Assembly (NCBI RefSeq): GCF_000801105.2
Contig: NC_079519.1
Coordinates: forward strand, 31,347,288-31,411,287
DNA from: Raphanus sativus
Lineage: Eukaryota; Streptophyta; Magnoliopsida; Brassicales; Brassicaceae
Direction of reading: 5' to 3'
Length of the DNA stretch: 64,000 bases
Position 1 is the first letter of the stretch. Each line of letters begins with the position of its first letter. Both the position numbers and the translations under genes were made by a program. Of this stretch, positions 48,312 through 58,762 are shown one piece after another. The notes under the pieces are model-generated. The model saw only the letters and a program-made list of their open reading frames with translations. It was not told the origin of the DNA and did not search any database.

Positions 48312-49111
48312 TTTTTTTTTTTTTTGCCAAAATGTGAATTTCATATATAATATGAGAAGAGTTTGTACGGATACAAAAGTTTTAAAATATAGTTAAGTCA
48401 GACTTGGCAAAAAATAAACAAGACTGAGTTAACATCTAATGAGGCCCGAGAGGTTACTCATACCGAATCCAAAGTTGCATCAGGTGCTGAAACTTTGTGA
48501 TCTTCCTTCTGCCCAGTATCACATCCTTGATGAGACGATCAATGATCCTAAAAACAATAGCTGGACTATGAGATTCTCCTTTGTGAAGTCTGCTATTTCG
48601 CTCTGTCCAAATACCAACAATTGTTGCTTGCGCAACCAATCTTTTCAGAGTTCTGCTTGTTACCGTATCTCGCAAAGCAACCCATTCTGTAAATGACGTC
48701 CAAGTGTGGAAGGCTCTAAAAGAGTAACCAAGGCGTTTCAGAACAAGACCCCACACTTCTTCACTTACTTCACAGTTCAAGAAGAGATGAGTTCTGTTTT
48801 CTTCAGACGTATCACAGAGACAACACGCGGAGGATATGTTCATGCCCCACTTCACAAGCCTTGATCTCGTTGGTAGACAATCTTGATAGATAACCCAGGA
48901 CGTAAACGCATGACGAGGGAGATGACCCTTAAACCAGATGCTTCGAGCCCAAGGTTTCTCTGATTCTCTGTTTCGGACAGCTTCCCAAGTTTTGGAGGTG
49001 GAGAAATCCTGCAATTCAACCCCATCAATTTCCCAAGCATAAGTATCTTCTGTCAAACTAAGAGAAGGTAGAGGCACAGTTGTGAGATAAATTTGAAGTT
49101 CCTCAGCAAGC
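48312..49111 (-). mobile_element. 5'-truncated LINE (non-LTR retrotransposon), with TSD
   Basis: A 13-bp direct repeat AGTTACGAATAAT flanks it (48299-48311 and 49112-49124), and the minus strand ends in a poly-A of about 14 bases (48312-48325). Truncation at the 5' end, an A tail and a variable-length target duplication mark target-primed reverse transcription. Confidence 0.92.
48454..49077 (-). pseudogene. C-terminal zinc-binding part of a LINE reverse transcriptase
   Basis: The 207-residue open frame has the plant zf-RVT pattern: SIWFKGHLPRHAFTSWVIYQ, LPTRSRLVKWGM, CCLCDTSEENRTHLFLNCEV and EEVWGLVLKRLG. It ends with a TWTERNSRLH-like helix region (IVGIWTERNSRLHKG). The reverse transcriptase and endonuclease domains are missing, so this is a 3' remnant and not a working gene. 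Confidence 0.9.
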
Positions 49112-49124
49112 AGTTACGAATAAT

Positions 49125-49529
49125 GGAATATTGTAACGTTAATCCTAAAACGCGTTTTTTGTCACAAACAGATAAATTCACTTTAGTAACTTTGGGGGGG
49201 GGGGGGGGGCGGGGGGGGCAGCCAGCTGCTTCTTCGATCCAAAATAAAATAAAGAATCGCCCTCGTTTTCCGTGTACATTTCTCCATCTCTCCATTTTTA
49301 GATAGCGAAATATATCTACATTTATTTTCTTACCATTTTACGATCTATTTAAAAAATATAATCATAAACATATTTGCTACTTTTAGATTTCTTCTTTATA
49401 CTTTTTAAGTAAAGTCACTGAGAAGATCACATAATACTGTATAATGCTTGTCGCTATGCGAATAATGCTATCATTATAAAATTCGATTTTATATACGCAT
49501 AGTAGTCTCATAACAATATTGGTTATGAA
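49125..49529. other. Intergenic stretch with poly-G tract
   Basis: Contains the G-rich tract at 49194-49218. No gene is recognised. Confidence 0.6.
49194..49218. repeat. Poly-G tract (G16-C-G8)
   Basis: Sixteen G, one C and eight G in a row, in otherwise AT-rich sequence. It could form a G-quadruplex; length may be uncertain because homopolymers are hard to sequence. Confidence 0.9.
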
Positions 49530-50224
49530 CAGTGGCGGAGCCAGAAACATATTTTACGGGGGTCATAAACCAAATAATAAAATATATAATTAAATAAATA
49601 TAAATATTAAATGTTAAATAAAATATAGAAATTATATGCAAAATATTTATGCAGACACAAAAAAAAATCAAACAATAATTTTAAATGGTTGCATATAGAA
49701 TACCATTTACATAAATTTTATGTTGTATGATAATTTCTTATTTCATTAATTTGTATGGCATCATTATTTATTTAAGAGATTAATTAGAGAAAAATAATTA
49801 AGGGAAAAAATAAAGTAATTAAATGAACTATTTTTTGAGAACTAATAAAAATATATAAAATTTATTAGAATAAAAAGGATTCAGGATACATGGAACTATA
49901 AAGTGTATAAATATAAAATATTAGTAACAGAATATATGAAATAAAAAATCTAGTCATAACGATACATGCAATAAGAAAATATCAAAGACACCAGAAAAAA
50001 AGAAAGAATACGCTCATTTAAAAGTCAACAGTTCAATCATTATTTTTGTTCCAAAAAAATGAAAAAAGAAGAATCGAACTGTGGTGGGGTCATACAAGAC
50101 TTTTTAACTAGGTCATTTACCATCATAACTAACAATCTTTTTAACATTTCCTTACTAACTATTTATTTATTGAAATCTACTGGAGTCACCTGACCCCACC
50201 TCCTCTTAACTAGCTCCGTCCCTG
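49530..50224. mobile_element. Non-autonomous hAT-like element (695 bp)
   Basis: Inverted ends CAGTGGCGGAGCCAG and CTAGCTCCGTCCCTG (reverse CAGGGACGGAGCTAG, 12 of 15 matching), flanked by the 8-bp duplication GTTATGAA at 49522-49529 and 50225-50232. AT-rich interior without coding capacity. Confidence 0.85.
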
Positions 50225-50232
50225 GTTATGAA

Positions 50233-50667
50233 CATATGTATCGTATTGTATCGTATAAGTCTAAGGAAGTCAACTTGAGTCAATTCGAATCCTATATACG
50301 AACATCTAATGCATTCAACGTTTGAATACAATAGGGAAACAACCGAAAATCACAAATTCTTTGAAACGTAAATAGGGTTTGAAAATTCTTGGCCATATAT
50401 AAATGAAAGTTGTTAGACCAAAAAAATTGTCTTTTGTGGGAGACCTATAAATGTATTTACACAATTACATGTCATTATCAACATAACCTAAATTTTATTA
50501 ACAAAATATGATAACGTTAAGAACCGAAATACATCAATTTTTGGACCGATTAAACAAAATAATACCATTTACTCCCAAGTCCCAAACTATTTTTTTTTGT
50601 AACCAATTACCAACAGGGTTTCTCGAATTTTAAATATACTCCATATAATATAGATGCTAGTGTAATA
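50233..50667. other. AT-rich intergenic stretch
   Basis: No gene or defined repeat recognised. Confidence 0.4.
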
Positions 50668-50915
50668 CTCCCTCCGTTTCATAATACTTGATGTTTTACT
50701 ATAGTGCACAAAGATTAAGAAAATTGTATTTTTTAATAAAAAATATTTTAAAGATATAATTTTAAAATCAATTAACCAATAATAAAAAAGACTGTGAAAT
50801 CTAATTGGTTGAACAGTTTCCAATAAAGTTAAAGTAACCTTAAAATCTCAAAACTTCAACTAATTTGAAATAAAATTATTCTTCTAAAACATCAAGTATT
50901 ATGAAACGGAGGGAG
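50668..50915. mobile_element. Stowaway-like MITE (248 bp)
   Basis: Inverted ends CTCCCTCCGTTTCATAATAC ... GTATTATGAAACGGAGGGAG, perfect over about 20 bases and flanked by TA. A partial relative lies at about 51155-51345. Confidence 0.93.
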
Positions 50916-51806
50916 TAGTATTCATTGGCATAGGATGTGGTTTCCGGATGAAAGATATATACAAGGATATATGTTTGGAAGTACAAAGAAATGAAACTAA
51001 CATACATGAAAAAAGAAGTGAAATGTGGACTATTATTATTTCTAAGGGTCAACTCAAGCCCTAACCATCAACAAAGAAATTAAAGACTAGTTTATGTTGT
51101 GTTAAAAAAAAGACTAGTTTATGTGGACCGTCATTTTATTAATAAAAATTAAATACATAATCTCTTTCCATTTCAAATTACATAATGTTTTTTTTAAATA
51201 TATTATTTTAAAATATAAAATATTTTTAAGTTAACTTTACTTTATTATAAATTGTTCAACCAATAAAATTTTACAGTATTTTTTAGAAGAATGTTAATTG
51301 CTTAATCTTTGCACTAAACCAAAACATCAAATATTTATTATGTACTTCTATCTAAAACATCAAATATTTCAAATACAAATATAAAATCCAAAACTTTTCC
51401 GACAAAAGCGACATAACTTACTTTTGGTTTTACTTCCTTACTTCTAGAAACACATCTTATTACTAACACTTGCAAGTTAAGTAGAACGTTGATCAAGACC
51501 AGTAGATTCTGGCAAATAGTTATCACATCCTTAAATGTAAAAAGTAAAAACATACAAATAGGTCTCGTGTTTCAAAAAAATAAAATACAAATAGGTCTCA
51601 AAACTCCAATAACACGAGAAACGATGATCGCAATGCTAATGTTCTATTCATATGTTCATAGCAGAAACAAAACTTCATATGTGTAGCAAAAATCAGAGAT
51701 ACAAACAACCGGTTAGGTCAAACCGTGTTGCAATATATCTTTTTTTTTTTATCGGCGCAATATATCATAATACCTCCATTTAACGATTATAATTTGAAAC
51801 TCTGAT
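50916..51806. other. Prefoldin 3 downstream region
   Basis: AT-rich sequence with a partial MITE relic (51155-51345). The part next to 51806 is probably the PFD3 3' UTR. No other gene is seen. Confidence 0.45.
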
Positions 51807-53448
51807 TCATGAGTCTGCAGCAGCAACAGCAGTAGGGGTAACTTGTTTAACCCTCCTTTGATGAACATCATAGTTATAAATGCGCGCTATAGTTACCTGT
51901 CCATTCATAAAAAAAAATCCAAGTCACAAAAGTATAAACTACTCTCAACTCAATCTCTATTGAACCTACATTGACAATTATACAAAAATAAATCCAGACC
52001 TTATAGAAATTAGACGCCGACTCAAACTTAAAAGAGATAAAATATACAAGTATCAATGTACCTGAGTAACTGTGACTTGATCCCTCAAGAACTGTAGATC
52101 AGTTACAAGAACCTCCAGGCTGGCTTTAGCATTTTCCAGATTGTTTTTCAGAAGGGCTGTAGCCTGTTGATAAAACAAAGATGATAAGAATTTATTCTAG
52201 GGTCCCCGGTGCAAGAAACTTATAACGTGGAAGAGAATATGTTTCTAGAGAAATGGACTTCTTCACAGGAATATTCCAGCATGACATTTGCTCCCAACCA
52301 CAAACAGACTGAGTCTGTGTCCTCAATACATGCCCGTGAATATATTCCTTCAGACACTTCGAAGTCGGCTAAAAGCGACTGCATTGTAAGAAGAATTCTA
52401 TGTGAGAACAAAAAAAAATGATGAAGAGCAAAAGAATCAGCAGAAAGCCAGTCCATCAAAGCAAGATTTCATATAAAAAGCTGAAACATCTCGTGCATAT
52501 CTATCTATGTCTCAGTTGATAGTGAAGCTAGAGTTATGTTCTGCTGTAACAATCAAACAACTCTTAAAGATGTCTCAGTTGATTCTTCCAGTGAAGCTAA
52601 AACTATGTTCTGCGACATAACATGTTCTACTGTCACAATCAAACACGGCTTAAAGACACAAACTAAAGGGCCCGTAGGCACAAGAAAACGGATTGGTGAT
52701 TTAGCAGCAACCTATTGTCTTTCCAACCAATAATCAAACCTTACGAAACTAAAAGCCAGTATCCTGGATTCAAAACTTCAAGTAACATTAATATTCAGTC
52801 ACCATCAACTTCAAAAACAGTAGCAAGACACTGATCACAACCTCCAAATCAAACGTAGAAACAGACAAGCAATTTATACAAAACCAGTAAAGAAAGGGTA
52901 TCTAAGTATAACTAGTAGAAAGAGAGATTGTTCCAAAAAATTAAACAACGAACCTCACCAGTGCCCTTCCTTGCTTCCAAAGTGGCAACAACCTCCAAGC
53001 ACTTCTCAATATCTGGGATCTTAGCCTGCCCATTTCATCAACACTGTTAAGATATCATAAAGTGTAAAATCTTCGAAAACAACAAGTACCATCATACACA
53101 TCACATTCACACCACTAAGTATATACGAGTTAAGAACAAAATGAGAAGAGCATGCATACCTGAAGATCCCTTTGCTGGGCTAGAAGCTTCATTTCAACAA
53201 CTTTATATTGCTGAAGCCTAAACAGAGTGAAAAAACAAATCACTATAAGCTCAATCACTAAAGGGCACAAAGCTCAATCAATGAAAGTGTGAAAGGAGTA
53301 ACCTTTCTTGATGGAAGGCGAGAGCAGAGTTCGAATCGAAGCCTGACTGTGAGAGATAAGTCTCCACATCTTGGATGAATTTCGCGGCGGGAATCCCTCT
53401 TCTCTCGCTTAAATCGCCACCGCTACCACTCGGAGAAGACGACGACAT
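51807..53448 (-). CDS. PFD3: Prefoldin subunit 3
   Basis: Six exons on the minus strand, 53448-53303, 53217-53160, 53025-52954, 52378-52259, 52163-52062 and 51896-51807, give 195 residues, the length of Arabidopsis PFD3. It opens [20 protein letters not shown] and continues [20 protein letters not shown], then a helix [20 protein letters not shown]. Next come [40 protein letters not shown] and the second coiled-coil helix [20 protein letters not shown]. Long N- and C-terminal coiled coils around a beta hairpin are the alpha-type prefoldin design. The heterohexamer hands nascent actin and tubulin to the chaperonin TRiC/CCT. The exon 3/4 border was set to GAG|GTTCGT to keep frame. The intron after exon 4 begins GAA|GTCCAT, a weak donor. 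Confidence 0.95.
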
Positions 53449-54634
53449 CTGCAATCGGATCGAATCGAATCGAGATCTCCGTTTCCTTTTTGGGGATTTA
53501 GGGTTTTTTCAAAGGCTACGGAGGAGAGAGAGAGTGTAACAAGCGACGGATCAAGGATCGGCAACACGACGTCGTTGTCAAACTAGAAGCAGCTTAAACG
53601 ACACCGTTTGATGATTTTGAAGGTGGGCTTAAGGCCTCGCTTGTAAATCGTGATGAAAGAAGACCCACTGATAATAATGGATAAGAAGTCCACACAAAAC
53701 CTTGGTGCTCCTCAATCATTGATAAAGGTTGTTTACTTTTGTATTGATCAGAAATTTGTTATTACATAAGGGTTTTGTTATTCAATGATTTGATTCTTAA
53801 CCACAGAAAATGTTTTCGCCTCATGATGTTACTACTACCACCACATTGCCTCAGTCGCCATCAAGGTATAAATACACATCCATGTTATCATCTATCTAAT
53901 ATTCTGTCTTATGCATCAATTAATTCATGTTATACATTCATGTGTGAACTTTCGATTTTATTTAATTGATTAGCTTGTTGTCGGGAGTTTCTACTAATTA
54001 ATTAGTGATGTTCGCTGACAGTGGTATAGATAGTGCTCGTATTAAGTGGGATAATCATGTTTGGATCTGTTGATATTCAACCAAGTCCGAAATTTGGTGC
54101 AATGATGCCTCCGATGCTAATTGTCAGTTTTTCTTATACAATTAGCCATTCTTATTCTCGCTTTCAGATCCCAATTCTCATAGGATGTTAGGTAGGCGAG
54201 GAACTGATCCATGCACACTCTTACTTTCTCACAAAGAGGTGTTACTGCTAGATAAAACTATGTGTTCCCAAATAACTGGGTGACAAGGTCCGGTCGTATG
54301 TATTTAGACGAGCAAAGCAAGAACAACAACAGTTTGCCTATAAATAATTACATTAAAAATTTAATATCTTAAAATTTCCATATAAACTTCATACATATTT
54401 TGGCATTTCAAGCGGATGTTTGTGAGCTTTATAGCTAATGGACAGCTAATACTCCTCAATCGCAAAATAACAGAATATACGAATTGTTACAACAATTTTT
54501 TTTTGTTTTTTTTTTAATTTATAAAGACAAAAAATATGGATGGACACAAACACTCCTGCAAACAGACAAAACTGAATTACAGACAAAAGTCTCGAAACAC
54601 GAGTGGTGGAAAAAAAAAACACAGGTTTAAGTTT
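53449..54634. other. Region between PFD3 and CP1
   Basis: The PFD3 promoter lies on the right side of its start, with GA-rich leader sequence (53520-53536) and ACGACG words. The rest shows no recognisable gene; from memory Arabidopsis has two genes here (an SRP54 gene and a MADS-box gene) that are absent. Confidence 0.45.
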
Positions 54635-55120
54635 CTAACACCCGAAAATCTTCAACAAACCGTCGTAAGAAACGCCGCCGTTCGAATCGCCACCGCCCAA
54701 TCTAATCATAGCCTTGATTTCATCATCGTCAGCAGCCAAACCAGCAGACTCCATGTAACTCTTCAAATCACCGTAGCTCAACCTCCCATCACCGTCCTTA
54801 TCCATCACCTTGAACACATCCCTCATCAGCCCGTCACCGGATCCGCACCCATGCGGAGCCGTTTCGAGAACTTTCTCGAACTCGTCGAACTCCACGAACC
54901 CGTCCTTGTTCGCGTCCGCCACTGATATCATCGTCCCGATCATCGTCATCTCGTCTTCGTCGACCTTGTCGGAAGAAGATCTCTGGATCCCGGCGTAGAA
55001 TGCTCGGAGATCGTCTCTGCTGATCTTACCGTCGCGGTCGGCGTCGATGATCTCGAACGCTGGTCGGAAATCGAGGTTCGCGGCGGTTATGGAACTGGCA
55101 AGCCTATCGGAAGGACACAT
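54635..55120 (-). CDS. CP1: EF-hand calcium-binding protein CP1
   Basis: Single-exon gene encoding 161 residues on the minus strand. It opens MCPSDRLASSITAANLDFRP and has three good EF-hand loops: DADRDGKISRDD, DANKDGFVEFDE and DKDGDGRLSYGD. A fourth, degenerate loop is GGDSNGGVSYDG; the protein ends LLKIFGC. The start at 55120 was chosen over an in-frame ATG 45 codons upstream because MCPS is the start I remember for Arabidopsis CP1 (At5g49480) and the upstream stretch is promoter/leader with a TATATAAGG box at 55221-55229. CP1-type proteins are small calmodulin-like Ca2+ sensors induced by salt; lack of an obvious target-binding domain suggests a regulator that acts by binding other proteins. 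Confidence 0.94.
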   Translation of the reverse strand: MCPSDRLASSITAANLDFRPAFEIIDADRDGKISRDDLRAFYAGIQRSSSDKVDEDEMTMIGTMISVADANKDGFVEFDEFEKVLETAPHGCGSGDGLMRDVFKVMDKDGDGRLSYGDLKSYMESAGLAADDDEIKAMIRLGGGDSNGGVSYDGLLKIFGC

Positions 55121-56018
55121 CTCTCTCTCTGGTCTCTCTTCTCTTTCTGTCGTTTGAAACTTGTCGTTTGAGATTGTGAAAGAAGCTTTGAGCGTTAGAG
55201 ACGTGTGGGAGCGTATGGGTTTATATAAGGGGACTAGGCTGGAATGTGGAGGCATAAGTTTGACTTTGACTCTTTCTCTAAAGCTTGCATTGAAAGATTT
55301 ATTTCGTTTTTTCTTTATTCTTTTGATTGTTTAGTTATTATAGTATATAGCCAGATTATACTGTAGGCATAATATATAATGTATTATAGTATATAATATA
55401 GTATAGCCACATTATTACATTTATATGTAATGTAGGCATGTAGCCAAAGATATTATATTATATATCATATATAATATAGTCATAAATATAGTAGAAGTCA
55501 GGGTATAGCGATATTATAATTTATTTTTAGCCATAGATATTATATTGCTGATATATAATATAGCCATAAATATAGTAGAGTAATAATATATAGATACCTT
55601 TTGTACAAATTACTATGACTAAAGATTTTGAAAATAGACATAAATATTCAAATTTGGACTAGTTTCCATATATATAAGATTTCTTAAAAAATAGGGAAAC
55701 AAATAAATAACGAGTCTTTTAAAAAGAGACGGATACGAATAAATAACATTAATGTTCAGAGAAAATTAGTTGAATGTTTGGATTCTGTAAGAGAAAGTAC
55801 GTAGTGCATGACATCACCAAATTTGGAAGCAAAGTTGATTTCCAAAAGTCTCTCGTGATTCGAAGAGAGTTGATTTTTTTTGTCCTACGATGATGGTACC
55901 TCGAAAAGGTGAAAATGTGCGAGCAATTGCAGCCGCTGTTTAATGGACCCACACGAAGAAAGCATCTTCTTCTTTCCATCAGTAGAATCTTTTTATTATG
56001 CTGAGTGCACCAAAACTT
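55121..56018. other. CP1 upstream region
   Basis: 5' leader and promoter of CP1, then very AT-rich sequence with many ATATTATA/ATAGCCATA words (55330-55590). No gene is recognised. Confidence 0.5.
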
Positions 56019-56029
56019 GCATAATACTT

Positions 56030-56818
56030 TTTTTTCGTCTATATTATTATTTTATTAAGGTCAAGGCCCATATCATGGACCCAGCTCAAACTGAAAAAAC
56101 AAAAGGCCATGAAGGCCCGCATACAACTAGGTCAAAGCCCGACATAAAAGGCAACACACACATGGGCTTAGCCCAAGACTAAAAAACTAGACGGTCTGAT
56201 CCCATCCACGCGTTGAAGCCTAAGCGTAAGCCGTCCACGTGTCCACTTCTTCCACAGATCGAGACACGCGTCTCCTTGTCACCAAATCGGGGTCGAAACC
56301 GGCAAAAAAGCTTCCGGTCACCGCCCCCCGCATCACACCAAATCCTAATCGGAGAATCAACATCTCCGCCACCTTACCGACGAAAATCCACCCCCAACAA
56401 CTGTATTGAAGGTAAAGGGTCTCATCGGTGTCTAGACTCCGAGTGAAAACGCCGCAACTATACAACGCTTCACCAGACCACTTCCACGGCATGCATCTAC
56501 AACGCATCCGTCTCCATCGCCTCCACCATAAGACAACACCTACCGCCGGCCATCGTCACCAGAAGAGAGTCGACGACGCCATAATCAAAACCCGGACAGC
56601 TTCCCTCGATAAGAACGCCGCCGGAGTCAAAAGCGGGAATAAACCCGAACCGAGAGTATCTAAACAGAAAAGAAGAAAAAAACGAAAAGAAAAGCTAAAA
56701 CGTAAGCCGGATTGACGGTGGCTGTATGAGCCCACCCGTCGGCCGGAATCAAAATTTTCCGGCGGAGCTTTTTTTAGAGAGAAGTCGGAAAGTTATTCGA
56801 GAGACCGCCTTGGGGCCC
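56030..56818 (-). mobile_element. Short non-LTR retroposon (789 bp) with 11-bp TSD, Sadhu-like
   Basis: Flanked by GCATAATACTT (56019-56029 and 56819-56829). Read on the minus strand it starts GGGCCCCAAGGCGGTCTCTC and ends in AT-rich sequence with a run of eight A. It is much richer in GC than its surroundings and has CCGCC/GCCGG-rich blocks. No protein domain is found; open frames in it are random. Size, A tail and duplication fit a non-coding retroposon such as Sadhu of Brassicaceae, but family assignment is a guess. Confidence 0.75.
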
Positions 56819-56942
56819 GCATAATACTTCATTCTTACAGAATTGACCAAAAAAAGCAATTACATAATATTATTGGGCCTCACCTTCACTGCCACGCGCA
56901 CGTTGTCTTTTAACCCATAAGCATCATTAGATACTTATGCTG

Positions 56943-57530
56943 CTAGTCACATACCTTTTTTTTCCTCACAACCACATAATCAAGTGATTTAGAAGATATT
57001 ACAATGTTGTTAAAAAAAAAAAAGATATTACAATGATACATTTTCTCATTAACTTGTTGTAGAAACGTATCAAAAAGAATCAGAAGTTTATAGGAGCACA
57101 AAGTTGCTGCAGCCACAAAAACTGCTTTCCCAATATCCTCTCTTTTAAACTGAACTAGCTCTCTTAATTTCTCCATAAGTTCTTGGAAGGTCTGACTCTG
57201 CTGTGGTTTGCTGCACAAATGATCTTACTGATCTTACTCACTTAGTCACATTAGCTGCTGCCACGTCTTCTTCAACAAAAATATATTAATCGACTTTTGT
57301 GAAAAAAATAAGAACCTTTGTCAAAGTTCAATTCTATAAAACCTACTAATATTTTACCAAGGTCGGTCTACGCTGTGGTTTGCTGCACAAATGATCTTAA
57401 CTGATCATACTCACATTAGCCACTGCGACATCTTCTTTCAAAAACATATTAATAGACTTTTGTGAAAGAAAGTCAGAACCTTTATCAAAGTTCAGTTAAC
57501 CTAGAACACCTAGCAATGTTATACCAAAGC
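56943..57530 (-). pseudogene. Decayed tandem copies of the RAF10 last exon
   Basis: On the minus strand 57212-57130 reads SKPQQSQTFQELMEKLREL, close to [19 protein letters not shown] of the last RAF10 exon. The preceding intron-like sequence (57213-57350) is repeated again at 57365-57530, including TTTGCTGCACAAATGATCTTA and GACTTTTGTGAAA. No other kinase part is present. These are remnants of local duplication downstream of the gene. Confidence 0.75.
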
Positions 57531-57540
57531 ATTTGAAAGA

Positions 57541-58762
57541 AGCTTCCAAAGTGTGATTCACAACAAATCCTTCTTAAACCTTTTACAAATTTATAAGTAT
57601 TGTAAATCGAAATCCATCCAAAAAAGATTAAATTAAAACCTAGATGTATTCATTAGAATCATTTTCGTTTAAAATATAACTCTACATTCAATCAAAATAG
57701 TGCTTTAACATGGTATTTGTTGAAAGAAAACTACTGAGAAACTAAAATTATAATAAAACTTTTTTCGAACCCGTAAGCCACATATTTTTCCATTATTGTC
57801 ATCGTGATGTTCATCACATATTTTCCCAACACACTTCTATACCTTTCTACAAATCACCAAACAAAAAAATTAATCTAACTAAAAAATTACATAATAATTT
57901 CCATATTTCTAATCAACAACTTACCAAATATTCTTCTAAACCCTTTACATAATCGTAGATTTACTCTAAAAGAAACCCAGGTAATAAAGCTTTTCATTTG
58001 AAGTATGAAATAAAGCTTTTCAATTGAAGTATGAAATAAAGCTTTTCATTTCAGTCAAAGAAATAATAAGACTTGACTTGGTTTCAAAGTCTTTCAATGA
58101 AAAAGGTACAAAAATCATTTATACTATGCATTTCTATGATGATAACAAACATTTCATCTTTATTTTCATATTATTTCATTGAACCTGAAATTAACACTTT
58201 CTACAATGAATAGCAAATCTAATCCATTTTAATATTATAGAAGAATGGCTCAACACTTTATGATGGACTGCCTTTTGGTGATCTACCTAATGATTATGAG
58301 CTAATACATTAAACATTCAAATCGTATATAGTTATATTATAAAACTACATGACCATACACTAAACATGCAAGTCAAGTCGTTTAGTTAAGGTTGAATGAC
58401 AACAATAACAAACACACAACAATAACAAAGGCGCATCATCCAATAAAATGTAACAAAATTTACTCCAAATCTTTTGGTTCATTCTCGTTTTTTTTATCTG
58501 TACAATCTATTCTTTCAAGGAAAAAGAACTTGGTCTACCTCATGCATAATTATATATATCCTATCTAGTTCAGCTCGCAAGCAAGCACATGTCATATTTG
58601 AAACGAATCTACCTCTCGTGATGAGAGAGAGATTATCGATGGAGCTTAGCAGCTTTTACCAAAGCTTCTTCTTGCTTGCTGCTTTCTCTTCATTGACCAT
58701 TCTTCTGTAGCTAAGCTTCTTCTTCAATGCGAATCAGATCCTGCTCTGGGGGTTTAAGGGTT
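57541..58762. other. Region downstream of RAF10
   Basis: AT-rich, with three short copies of AAATAAAGCTTTTCA(A/T)TT (57985-58045). No gene recognised; the part next to 58762 is probably the RAF10 3' UTR. Confidence 0.45.

Noticed and set aside
48439..48696. 85-residue plus-strand open frame
   Set aside because: Shadow of the LINE zinc-binding region on the minus strand.
54536..54925. 129-residue plus-strand open frame
   Set aside because: Antisense to CP1, whose EF-hands are unmistakable.
56213..56715. Two overlapping open frames of about 80-95 residues on the plus strand, one Lys-rich
   Set aside because: They lie inside the retroposon flanked by the 11-bp duplication, have no domain, and run opposite to the likely element strand.
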